From contig CM043942.1 in the NCBI GenBank assembly GCA_014529385.2, positions 62,287,184-62,351,183 of the forward strand: a DNA stretch of 64,000 nucleotides, given 5' to 3'. Below the pieces are notes generated by a model. That model had not been told where the DNA came from. It made no database searches and saw nothing but the letters and a program-made list of their open reading frames with translations. The position numbers were made by a program, and so were the translations under genes. Of the stretch, positions 30,685 to 44,400 are shown piece after piece; position 1 is the stretch's first letter, and every line of letters begins with the position of its first letter. The stretch is from Adiantum capillus-veneris (lineage: Eukaryota > Streptophyta > Polypodiopsida > Polypodiales > Pteridaceae).

Positions 30685-33600
30685 CTGTCCAGTTGAACTA
30701 AGAATCAATCAATCGTTTTTATACAAGGGTCAACATCAGCTAACTAATATTTACAGCAAGATACCCCATATCAACTCAAGACCAGAGTAAAGAGCAGAAT
30801 GGAAACCCTCTACTTGGTCTATAAAGCCATACCCAAGTGCGACAAAATCCTCTGCCAGTGCATCAAAATCACGATTAACAAGATGCAGACATGCCTCAAT
30901 CAACGAATCTCGAAGATTTTGCTGCATCTCCCCCATCATGCCAAAGTCTGTGAAATGACCACAACAAGTAATCCATCTCAATTTTCTTTAAACGTGAAAA
31001 GAACTTCTTTACATAGACCTCAAAAAAACTAGCATTCATTATTATTCAGTATGACTGCCTGTCCTTTGAAAACAGGATCAAATACCAAGATATGCCAGCT
31101 TTCCGTCGTAGGTTTTCATAAGATTTCCAGGATGTGGGTCCGCATGATAGAATCCATAATCCAAAAGTTGAGTTAAAGAACAGTACACTCCCACCTTGAC
31201 GAAATGCAAAAGATTATAAGCCAGGAGTTTGGGCACACACCCACCCCCTCCCCCACCAGCAAAGCCAGGACTTTAGGCACACCCACCCCAGCCCCCACCG
31301 AAAAAAAAGCAACAAAGAATGAAGAGCAAAACAAATATGAAAAAGATTTACCTCAATTAGATGAAGATCATTGACATCTGACAATTTTTGCCCCTACAGA
31401 ATTTTCCATTAACTTGTCGTCTGAGCAGATAAGCCGCGAGCTTCTATACATAATAAATTGCCAAAAAATGACCATTCCAAAAACAAGTGAAAAGATAATT
31501 AAGTTATAATGATCACTTACCTCTAACCATTCCATTACTAAAACCCTCCTACTTGTCAGTTCCGAGTACATCTCTGGAACTACAACATCTGGTAGACTCC
31601 CAAAGGATTTCCTACAGAGGATCTTTGAGTTAGAACTAGTCAAAAACCTTTGTAGTACACAAAATATCTGAGCTACAGCTTACCGAAACCGTAAGCCATT
31701 CTGAGCCTCTGCTTCATAATCCATTTCCTAGAACAGATAAAGTAGCACCTACACTTACATTACTAAGTTACACAAATCGCATTCATTGTAACAGATGATT
31801 CAGTCAGAGTTTTCTTTTAGGATGGCACAAGATGTGTTCAAGGACCAAATGTTGGAAAGGCATCAATCTCTTGAACCAGATTGATAAAATTTGAGCTCAT
31901 GGCACATTCTTACCCGAAATAGACTAGTTGCCCACTCATCTACGATAGCCTGTTCATAAAAACACAAGTAACTTGATTTGCGAAATAACAATTGACCACT
32001 CAAGACCCAAGTCAACAAACAACAGCACATAGCAACCATTCCTATAACAAAACTTGTTAAGTTTGTGTATCAAAGAAACTCTGTTCAACAACGGTCGATA
32101 TTTCTCTGTCAAAAAAACTCTTATCTCCTTAACCAATACAAAAACCTTACCAGAACAAAAGAAGGACAAAAATTATCCATCGGTATCCAACATAATGCTT
32201 GTACCATATTCAGTTCAGAAAGAGTTGGGACTGCACTCCTCTGGAATTGTCAGAAACTTAAAGAGTTTGTTTCATTATGTTTCACACCTAATAAAATTCA
32301 GCACGTTGTATGGCTAGTTGATGTAAGGAGCTAGCCACCGATTTGTATGGCATGTAGAATAGAGAGGACAGAAAATGTCAGAAGTGGTAGTGGACAATGG
32401 ATGGAAACAACTAAGAGCAGGCCTGGTGCAAGTACGCGTCTCCTCGGTAATCAGGAGCTGCTATAACTCCCAGGGTTGTTGCAATCAACCTCCCAGAAAC
32501 TGTCAAAGACGCAGCAGAAAAGGTGAATCAGATGACGATCAAGTCTGCAACTGCGAGCACACGTCCTTTTGATCATGGACAGCCACAGAGTCTCCATTCT
32601 ACCACGATAGAACTCCTCCAAAAGTGGGCAACCCTCCGCATGGGCCTAGGGCAGCCACAGGAGACGCCTCCTACAAGAAACTCTACGAAGCACACGGGCT
32701 AAAGGGGACGAGAGAAATGAAATGAAATGAAATGTTTCAACATCTTCAAAAGGCCAAAATGACCCGAGACCCAAAAAGTTACATCTCGGGAGAATCTGAT
32801 GAAGTGTGTCAAAGATGATAGAAAAATGAAATGAAATGAAATGTTATATTAAACGTCTTCAAAAAGCCAAAATGACCTATGAGACCAAATTGTTGCAATC
32901 CTGGTGGATCTATTTGTAAGGTGCAGCGGAAGTGAATGTTGAACTTTGCTCAAGATGAGTGCTCCAAACTGTGCTCAAGGTTCCTTTTTTCTTAGGGAAG
33001 GGAGAGCCTTCCGTGCTTTAGTGAGAGAGTGCAGGTGATCACAAACAAAGTGAATAGACACTGAGCGTGAAGGTGCATGAGACTGAGAGATAGAAAGAGA
33101 AGAGAATACAACACCAGAGACGTTGTAAAACCCTCCTCCAAGGGCTCCACTATCGATGGCGAGAGTGGTCTACTATTGATTGCACAATCTGGTACAATGG
33201 TTGATGCAATGAGTCTACAATGATTGCTATGTAGAGGCCGACGGTGGTGACGACGAGGACGAGGCTATCTGCCACTGTGACTTGATGCGCAACAACGCTG
33301 TCCTTCGTGCTTGGAACTGGCTAGATCTACTGCTCTTCTGTCTGCTGAATTTTGCCTTGCTGAAAATGCTGGTTTGGCAGTGCAAAAACACTGATGCAAG
33401 TTGCCAAAAACGCTGAAGTGGCTGGTCTCTTAAGCGCTGATTTTCTGCCGCAAAACGCTGGTTTGGCAGTGCAAAACGCAGGTTCATGGGCTGTCCAAAA
33501 CGCTGCAGAAAATGCCAGGCTGAGGTGCTTGTTCTTGCTGAATTGGAGGACTGAAAACACTAACTGAGATCGCCAAGGTATGGCTGAAAAACGCAGATTG

Positions 33601-36600
33601 CAAGGGCTCCAAAACGCTGGCCTTCTGGGTGGAAAACGCCAGGCTATGGGGGTTCTTGTCTTGCTTGAGAATCGGCCTACTAAGCAATGCTCCTGTTGCC
33701 TCTTCTGGTAGAAAGTGCTAGCTCTAGTTTGCTTATATATTATCTTAGCAAAATTGCCCTACCTAATTTCCAACAAAAGTCACTTAATAAATAAGTGAAA
33801 AATGTCAAAAATAGGAAAAATAGGTTTAATGCACTGGAAAATTCCCCTGATGAATTCTAATGGGAATACTGATGATCATGTTGTGTGCAACCGGAGGATA
33901 TGCATCTACTCTACGTGACTAGTCATGCACGGTCTGCGAACAGACTCACAAAAGTGCCAGATCACTTCCTATTCTAGACTGACTGGACTGACCTAACCTT
34001 GGTCATGTTGTAGCTTGTCCACGGACACATAGGGTTGGATGTGTCACGTGACACTAATACAATGTCTAAGTACAAAATAAAATGAAGTAAAATAAAAGCT
34101 AAAAGCTAAAATGAACATTAGCATCTTAGGATGTTTGGCATCGGGCACTATCCGAGCATGTACTGCATCGGTCGATGAATAATATCTTCAGTGTCTACGT
34201 TGGTAAATAGTCGTAGTGGACGTCTCCCATGCCGTGCTACAATAGTCCTGATCCTCTGATTGAGCCTCCATCGGTGCCGTGGTGGCCCTTGTAGACGTGA
34301 GCGTCTAACTCTCCCAACCTCAATGGCCATCAATCAATATACCTCTGGTATAGGTGGACTTTTAAGTCTATTGTGAAGCTTGCTCATCTAGCTATTGAGT
34401 CTGCTCTCTAAAGAAATCAGTGATTTCTCTCTGTGAATGTCTCCCACTATCTAATCTCGAGGAGACTCTTCCTATGTCTGCACAGCTCTAGCAAAAAACA
34501 ACCCAAGGCATCTCTAATCCTGATATCTCATGACCGTAGCCAGCGGTCCAAAGCCCTCTCTAAATCCAAAGCCCTCTCTAAATAGACAGTGAAAGCAGCC
34601 TCGTATCTCATCATACATTGGACAATGACATATGTGATGTAACTCTGTCTCTGGCTCTATATGACACAGCTTCAAAATCCTTGTCTCTGTTGGTACTCAC
34701 CTAAATCTAGCAGTCTCAATCTCTAGCTGGTGTGATGATGTGTGCATCTTATCAATAGCACATCGCTCCCATGGGATAAATGAAAGTCCATATAGGCAGG
34801 TCTGATCATAAATCCATCATCTGTGAGCTGGAGAAGATGCTCGAAAGCCCATATTTTTAACCGTCTATACGACACCAAAGTCGGCCTATGAGACAAATCA
34901 AGTATACATATGTATATGTCCTTCATTTATCGGAAAAGACAAAATAATCCAAACTCGTACATAATAAAAGAAAAAACCCTGGTGTATGATGGATGATTTG
35001 GGAGCTATGGTCATGCCTGTGGGTAAGAGGGTTACAAGAGATCATGACATGAGTGATGCAAGTCCCAACCATAAAAGAGGGAAACAAGTTGCAACAGGTA
35101 CAGGTAAAGAGAAGAAGAAGAGAAAACCCAAGCAACATTACAATGCATCCGACTTTCCTTTGGGAGAAGGACAACAAAATTATAGTTTAAGGGCTGATTT
35201 GGTGGATATAAAGGCTGATGTTACCTTTGGGCAACTCATGGAGATGTGTCCTAAGTTAAAGAGGCAATGGAAGCATGTCCTTAACCCCATGAAGAAGGAG
35301 CCTACAAGGAGGCTATGACATCGTCCTTATCCAAATCATATTCATCGACATAATTGAGGAGCAAAAGATCTTTTTGGATCACTATTATGATGACACCGAC
35401 AAATTGGAAGAAGAGACATTTAAAATTGAAGAATCAGACTCAGAAAAAGAGAATGTAAGGTGTTGCATTGCAAATCCGAGCATACCAACGCGCTCACAAG
35501 GTGCAAGCTCTCTCTTTCTACGTAAGTTTCTCGCAATAAAGTTGTGGTTTTAGTCATGCCCATCTACAAGCTATTTTCATTCTCTACGCACAATACATGC
35601 ATCTAAACTCGTTTATGACCATAGAAATAGATAGAGTACGTCCTAAGGAAGCTACAGAGTGCTTCAGACTCCGAAACCGATTGACCTACAATAACTAGGA
35701 ATATGTGCATGTCTATATGCTCAGGGTAGCACAACCATGCAGATGCATCTAGCTAGCTAGCTCCATCCTGTGCTAATAGGGGGGTGTAAAATGTGGTACA
35801 TGAGAGGATCGAGAGCAAGGGCTACTCGAATAAGCGCAACTAGGTCAGCCATCATCTACGCACGTCTCTCCTTACCTCTCGACGCTCTCGGGTCTAGATC
35901 TCCTCAATCTATCTGCAATGGCGTCATGGGGTCTGGCATCCAGTAACACCAGGGCGCTGTCTGCCCCAGCCCGTCTCAATCTGCTGGAGAGTCACCCCCC
36001 TCATGGATCTCATGGTGAAAGGGGTGTGGTCCTCTCAAAAATATTTGTAAGCTGTGATTGTCTCCCACCCTGTAGAAGTGTATCTTTGTGCCTCTGTATC
36101 TCTATCAGGTAGCACCCCAGCTTTCTCTGATCTCTAGAGTACATGATCTCACGGAGGGTAGACTGCTCCCTGAATAGTGACTCGTATCTACCTCTAATAT
36201 CATCATAAGCCAGAACAAAAATGATATGAAATGATATATTAAGGACTTCAAAAGTCCAAAATGACCTATGAGACCAATTCATTACAAACTAATGAATTTG
36301 ATACCATGTTTGGGTACAAAAAAGAGAAGATACTAAAATGAATCTAGAAGTGCTACTAGTTGGAACTATGTAAGGTATGTGTGACCATTGATACAATGGG
36401 TGCCCAATACAAGAGGGTCATACAATGGGTGAGGTATCCATCCTCATATGTACTAAAAATGTTGAGATAGTATGGCTCAAATCCTCTGCTCTAGTCTCCA
36501 TCGTTGTTGTGAAGCTCCTCTCTGTAGTCGTGGGCGTCTCGATCTTTCTAGCTTCAATGCTCAATCAATGGGAGTACCGCGGGTGTGAGTATGAGTTAAG

Positions 36601-39600
36601 CTTTGCAGTGGTGGCTGCTCCTCTATCTGTAATGGAAATGGCCTATGAACTCTTTAGTTGCTACTCCTCTTAGCCTTTGAAAATCAACACTTACGTATCT
36701 ACATCCGCAGCTCGAATCAATTAATTATAGACAATAGTGGAGTGGGTCTAATATTGCAGAATTGCCGAGGGCTAGCTCCTTTCGGACTTCTTATGGCTCA
36801 ATAATGGTAAAGCCGTAGGCAAGTCTAAAAAGACCCCATTATTAAGACCAAAGCTCCCGAGATGAGCACCATATCCCCCATAGTAAACTCAACAAAACCG
36901 ATAGTAGATCCCAATTCCACTTACCCTAAAATAATTAACAAAATCAACCATTGATAGGCTACTTAAGGATCTCTCTTCTTAAGCAAGAAAAGAGAAACCA
37001 AATGCTCTGATACCAATGTAATGGAAATGGCCTTTGAACTTTGAGAGTAGCGGAATTAGGAAATTAAAGAAAGCACTTTCGTGAGAATACTTTGTGAGCA
37101 TAGAGGATGAACTTAATTGATGGTAGCAACATAAACATAGTATTTAGTTAACTTGGCATGAACAATACTTTTGCAAGAGAGAGAGTTTAGAGAGCATGAC
37201 AACAGTTCAAGACCGGATTTATGTGGAGCCGGTCCCCCCTCCAATAGGCATTTGTATTATAGATTCTCCCATCAAGAGAGCCTTGGTACAATACAATCTT
37301 TGTGTTCCTTGTGACCTAGGTGATGTAATGAGGATGGAAAGCTTCATGCATCACGAGCATAACATGAACTTTGCAAAAAGTATTAACTATCCCAAGCCTC
37401 ATCCCAAGGCCTCAAACACCTTCAAAGGTGGAGAGCTAGCGAAGAATGAGCGTAGGAAAGAAGAGGAAGAAACATTCCATAGGAGAAAGAAATAGTTCCT
37501 CACTTATCATCACTCTTCTTGCTAGCATACATAATAGCATAGTAATAAAGATTGAGAAGATGGCAAGCTTAAGCATTGAAGCATAGCTCTTGGTTGGATT
37601 TGCATTCCATAGCCAAGTTGGTGTAGGCTCTCAACTTCTCTACTAGCTTGGAGAAGGAGATGGAGCTCTTGCACTTTGCACTTCACACAATGAGTGTGTG
37701 TGGGAGAGTATACCCCCCAAGCTAGCCCCCTTCTTGCTTTGGTCGACCCCCCCTTGTAGTTCAAGCTTGAAGCTCATTACACCCATGCAAGACTGGCCAA
37801 TCACATACAGGATACATTACAAGCAACACGGGTAGTCTTGGGACAAGTGTCCCACTTTTCCCTTTGAAGAGAGGACTTGATAAATGCAAAAACATTTCAT
37901 TAAATCTACTAAATTATCATTGGACCCCTTGGGAGGCTAATCGATAGGCTTTAGGCACACCATGAGGTAACATGAGGAGGAACTTGACAAGTGTCCTATA
38001 TGCTTTCTTTGTATATATGCTTTCTTTGTACCAAGCTTGCCTTGTGTGAGGGGGTGTGTTCTCTCTCTAGCCCCCTCTTGTAGGGCTCGCCCCCTCCATG
38101 TAGGGATAGTTGTTGACTTTGTGGAACACCTTACTCTCAAGCACCTTAGTCAGCAAGCATGACAAAGCACCTCAAGCTTGGGCAATGTTCCCACAAGCAT
38201 CTCAAGCTCCCTAGTCGGCAAGCACCTCAAGCATCTTAGTCAGCAAGCACGACAAGCACCTTAGTCATCAAGCACGACAAGCCATAGTTACCCGAAATGG
38301 GAACGGGAAACGAGAGCACGAGGATCCGGAATGGGACGGGAAGAACGTGGAGGAGGAGAGGGGGCCGAAACGGGAACGGGGTCGGAACGGTCTACTAAAG
38401 TAAGGCTTGAACTACCTCCATTCAGCTTAGTCCCAAATAAACTCCTAAGCAACTCAAAAACTGCACCTAAATCTACCCCCAGACCTGCCCTCAAATTGCA
38501 CCAAATATGTTCCCCAAACAACCCCAAATTTGCCCCCAAATACCTACTTCTGTCCGTTCCGCCGTTCCGTCTCATGTTCCTCCCATTCCGGAACACCGTT
38601 CCGGTTGCACCCTGTTACAAAACGGCGTTCCGTTCCTGACTCCGTTTGGGGAACGAGACTCGTCCGGAACACCATTTCGGAACATTTAGGCTGTGTTCCG
38701 CCCGTTCCCTGTTACACTGCGATAAGCACCTCAAACTTGGGCCCATCTCAAGCTCAGCCCTAGCTTACCTAAGGTCAAAGGACTTTTTAACACTAACCTT
38801 TGGATGTCTTTAATGATATACCTAGATGAATCCAGGATAGGCCCAAATTCACCCTTAAAAGGAAAGTGCAAGGTACAGACCCATGGTAGTCACTCACAAG
38901 ACAATATAACCATCAGCTTCATCATGCATAGTATTGACTAAATACCACGACATCCCCACTAACGTCGTCAGTGCCCAATAGTGGGTGTAGAACTAGGTAC
39001 TAACATATGCTCCCAAACACGACACACACCACACACACACACACACACATGAGCATACATCAACACAAAGTTCAGCGTACTGAGTTTCTGTCATGACTCC
39101 GGAGATCAAGGGTAGACTCAACCATAATGAAGCCTAGCACTAAAAGAAGCATTAAATCGAAAAAAAATAGCACAAAGTTGAGGTAGGTGATAGGGCATAC
39201 GCACCGCAAAAGATTGAAAGAATTAGCACAATATCAATTGGTCGTAACTCGGACGAAAACTTCACAATGTGAAGTCTGCATTTCTGCTATACGACTAAAA
39301 AATATACCTAGATGAATCCAGGATAGGCCCAGATTCACCCTTAAAAGGAAAGTGCAAGGTACAGACCCATGGTAGTCTTTAATGAAGCTAACTCTAAGGT
39401 ATTTTAAGCTCCATTGGGTAACCTTTGGAAGTCTTTAATGAAGCTAACTCTAAGGTATTTTAAGCTCCATTGGGTAGCCTTGCTCTTTGACATACCATCT
39501 CTCATTTGGACCCCTTTACCATTGGCCCCATGGTGAGATAGATCTGTAAGCACATGTCTATATTCTAATCCTTGTTCCCGTTTATTCTCCCACATTAAAT

Positions 39601-41253
39601 GATCAGTTTGATATGAGAAAATCATTTGGGTTGGTTAGATATTATATTTTATGACACTATCTTTCTAGTGTCTAGTGTGAAGAAATCAGTAATCTGTCTT
39701 TGGGATTGTCTCTCCAAATCACCTCAGTAAACTATTTTTGTATCTGTGTAATTGTACTTTGGATGTCGAGATAGTATGCCTCGAATCTTCTGTTGTAGTC
39801 TATGAGGATGTTGTGAAACTTCTCTCCTCAATTGTAGGCGTCTCGATCCGCCTAGCTCCAATGCTCGGTCGATGACAGTACCGCAGGTGTGCGTATGAGC
39901 TGAGCTTTGCAACGTTAGCTGCTCCTCTATCTGTCCAGTGTCTAGTGTGAAGAAATCACTAATCTATCTTTGGGATTGTCTCTCTCGAGTTCTCAGTAAA
40001 CTGTCTCTATGCCTGTGTAACTCAAGTAGATACAGTCCAAGACATCTCTAGTCCTAATAGCTCATGGCTCTAGAGAAGGGTCCGGAAACCTCTCTGAATA
40101 GACAATGGAAGCAACCCCATATCTCATAATACATTGTGCACTGACATATATAATGCATCTCCGTCTCTAGTTTTATTTGGCATAGGCGGCATATCCTCTA
40201 GCTGTTGGTATCCGTTTGAATCTACCAGTCTCAATCTCAAGCTCGTGTGAAGGTGTCAGTATCTAACCAATGGCACACCGTAACCCATGAGATAGATGTG
40301 TATCCATATAGCTGGGTCAATTCACAAACCCATCCCCTGTGAGTTGGAGAAGATGTTCTCTATAGAAAGCAATATTCATCCACAACTCCTAAGTCGGCTC
40401 TATCCATGTCCTCCTGGTGTCCAATTGGGTCAGGTCCTGGTAAATGAGTCTAGTAATCTCAACCTGCGTAAGAGACAGTGATGGTGCATCAAGGGAGTAC
40501 TGAAAGGGAGGTAAGCTCTCAATATTGAATCCACGTATTTGGAACCTGTGTAAGAGACAGTGACGGTGCATCAAGGGAGTACTGAAAGGGAGGTAAGCTC
40601 TCCATATTGAATCCATGTATTTGGAACCATGATGGCATCTGTGCATACCAGCATGTTATGTCTCCCTGTAAAGCTAACTGTCTATAGGACTCAAGGGCCA
40701 ATCTGGCATTTCTGTCTTTGGTAGTATCCCATAAGTTATGCATAATGGAGACAAATCTAGTAAGCGCCTCTATCTCCATAGGGGGGCACACACACACACA
40801 CACACAGAGCCAAAGAAATTAGAAAGAAACAAAGCTTTGTAACATCTTCTAGAGGCTAAAAGTTGGCCTATGAGACAAAACAATGTACATGTGCGCCTTT
40901 TCTCGGTATCTAGAAAAGAGGGGGGAGGAGTCAAAAATAAGGCTGCTATAAAATATAATAATATACACTGACATGGGGGTGTGTGTACATGTGTATGAGG
41001 GATGAGGCGGATGGAGCTCTATGAAAGGTGCAACTAAAAAGGTCAATTGGATGACGATCAAGTATGCAAACCATAAGCAAAGATCCTTTTGATAAAGGGC
41101 AGCCACCAAACCTCTAATCTACAGTGATGCAACTCCCCTGAATCAGCCTCAAATTGTGAACATCCCTCCCAAGCAATAAAGCAACGCCTAGGGCTGCCCA
41201 TCCCAGTGTGCAAAAGCCATGGCAACACACAACACAAGAGGAGAGGTAGTGCT

Positions 41254-41299
<46 letters not shown>

Positions 41300-41379
41300 G
41301 CAAAGATTTTATAGAGAGAGAATGCTGCAAATGAAAAACATGAGAGGAGAGATCATGTACGGATCTGCGAACGCTCAAG

Positions 41380-41426
<47 letters not shown>

Positions 41427-44400
41427 GAAATGAAATGTTATATTAACGTCTTCAAAAGGCCATAGTGACCTATGAGACCACAAAGTTACAAGGTGGTGGA
41501 TCTGATACAAAGTCAGAGTAACAAAATAACCTAACAACAGTACAAAACAAAGATATATATTATGGGATTCTAGATTGGTTGATGTGAGCTAAGCCGAAAA
41601 CTAAGCAAAAATGGGCGGCTAGTTGGGATAGCTGAATCACAAAAGATCTAGCATTGGTCGTTGGCGAATCTCATCAATTTCCTCCATGGTTAGTAGTCTG
41701 ACCGGGCGTCGTGCATGCCTGGCCAGCGTGCTCTGAATCTTTTGACGTAGCCTCCGTCGATGCTGTGTAGTCCTTCGCAGTCGTGGGCGCTTGAATTTCC
41801 CCAGTTCCATCGCTCGGTCGTTCAGTGTGCCTCTTGCGTGAGACGAGGGGGAGCTCTGTTGTGGGAGTGGCTCTTGCGGCTGTCCCGTGTCTGCTTTGAA
41901 CAAAGTTTGTAATCCGTCTTTCAGACTAGTTAGCCTCGCCATTCATCAGGCTCTCTCTGTGTCTGCGCAGCTCGAGCAAGAACAAACCATGGCATCTTTA
42001 ATCTTCGTATCCCATTACTCTTGAGAGTGGTCCAAAACCCTCTCTAAACAAGCAATGGAAGCGGCCTCGTATCTCGTAGTAGACGGGGCAGTGGCATGTA
42101 TAATGCAGCTCTGTCTCAAGTTCCATGTCACACAAGGGGCAAGTCCTGGCCTCTGCTTGTACTCCGCTGTATCTCCCAGTTTCAATCCGCAGCTGGTGAG
42201 ACGATGTGCGTAACTGGCCAATAGCACATCGTATCCCATGAGACAAGTGGGTATCCATGTATCTGGGTCTCGTCACAACACCATCTTCCGCGAGCTGGAG
42301 AAGGTGCTCTCCGTAGAAAGCCATCTTCGTGCCCAGTTCTTGTGCTGGTTGTATCCATGTCCTCCTGGTGTCTAGCTGGGTCAGGTCTTGGCGGATGAGC
42401 TTGGTGATCTCCGAGTGTGTAAGAATGAGAGATGGTGCATCCAATGAGTATTGGAATGGTGGCAGCCTGTCTATGTTGAACCCATGCGCCTGAAACCATG
42501 ATGTCATCTCCCCATACCAGCATGTTGTATCTCCTTGTATGGCTAACTGTCGAGAGGACTCAAGTGCTATGTGAGCATATCTGTCTCTGGGAAGTTCCCA
42601 TGTGCGGTTTATGAAGGAGACTGATCTGATGAGCACCTCTACCACTAGTGGGGGGACCGCTAGCTCTGCTCGGATAATGGCCCGCGGTACTAATGCCTTG
42701 GCTCTAATGAGCCGCGAGATCATAGAGACGAGAGGTTCCCCCATCCGTCTGTCTGACCCGGCTTCCCGTGGTGATCCAATGAAGGTCCCCACATCTCAGC
42801 CCCATAGAGCAATGTTGAGGCCACCAAGGTCTCAAAGAGCCAGAGCTTCGTCCGGGGTTCCTGAAACTGAACCTGCGAGCACATCCTCTTCAATCTACCA
42901 AATGCTGCGTGGGCTCTAGTCGGTGTGGTCTCTGCTGCTCTTCTGAGTGAGAATGTGGGTCCAGTAAAAACCACTCCAAGGTAACTGTAAGCGTCTGTGT
43001 ACTCCACAGTCTCCTGGCCGTATGTGAATGTAAGTGTTGATCTCCTGATCCACTGTGGGGTGGTATTAAACACCATAACCTTGGTTTTACCAAGGTTGAC
43101 AGACAAACCACTTTCGTGGGCAAACATATGCAAAGCATCCAATTGGCGTTGCATTCCCTCAAGGGATTCAGAGATCAACACAATATCGTCCGCATATAAC
43201 AAAAGTGGAATCCATGTCCCTGCCAACTATGCACCTTTATCCCCATCCATGTCAATGTAGTCAGAAACCTCATCCACATACATACCGAAAAGAGTAGGAG
43301 AGAGCGGGCAGCCCTGCTTCACCCCAATAGCGGAGTGAACCGGTATTGAGAGTCCCTCCGGGGTGCGTACATGCCCTACTACTGATCTGTATAATGCCAT
43401 GATCCCCCAAATGAGCTCTGTGGGTACTCCCAGTTCTTGTAATCTGCGCATCAATCTAGCTCTGGGTACTGTGTCAAAACCTTTGCGGAAGTCCACAAAG
43501 CTACAATAGATCCATCTCCCATGAGATCTGCCTTCCTCGATGATGGCTCTGAGTGTCAAGATGTGGTCAAGAGTAGAGAAGCCTCTCTTGAACCCTGCCA
43601 ACCCAGTTGCACGCATTCCTTCCCTCTGCCCATCTACTCAGCTGTTGCTCAAGAATGGATGCATACAATCGTGCCAGTGTGTGCCCAATCATAATAGTGC
43701 GATAATTCCCAAGCTCCATGGGGTCTCCTGACTTGAAGATAGGTACTATCGTAGATAGGCTCCAAGTGTCCGGTAGGCCCTCACACATGGCACGGTTAAA
43801 CATAACTGCTAGAAGCTCTGCCAGTAGATCTTTGGCATGTATGAAATGCTGAGCGACTAAGCCATCATGATCATATGCTCTCCCAGTCCTCATCCTGTCA
43901 ATAGCTTTCTTCACCATCTTAGCGGTGAAAAAAGCACATGTGTGTGGGCACGGGTCGGGGGGGTTGGGGAGGGCGGCTGTCTAGGTACTGTGTACAAAGA
44001 TGATGCGTACTGACCCCAGGTCTCTGTGGAGGTAATAGCAAGGGGGGGGGGGGGGGGGGGGGGGGGGACGGCTCATGAAAGAGCCGCCACGCTTCACGCG
44101 AGTCTTGACTCAAGAATAGCTGATATAGATCCTGTTCGAGTGGAGCCAAAAAAGCCCTCTTCTTCCGCCGTACCAAGCGTCGGAAGTCAATCTGTGACTG
44201 TCTGTGAGTGACGTCCCCCAAAAGCACCTCCCTTTGAAGTCTGGCTCTAGTCTGGCGGCATTCCTCATTATACCAGCTGTTCTGAGCCATGCTCCCTGAT
44301 CGGCGGCTCTGCTCATGCTGGGTGTGTGGGTATGCTTCTGCTGCTGCCTCATGTAATGTATGTGTCAGTATAGTAGTTAGCTCCTCTAGAGGTCACCCCG

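Noticed and set aside
32054-32334. Two overlapping ORFs between ABC1K exon e and the first intron repeats
   Set aside because: They are AT-rich intron sequence, antisense to the gene, with no motif.
37196-37495. 99-codon ORF as a host gene
   Set aside because: It lies wholly within the 765-bp LTR on the opposite strand and has no recognisable domain.
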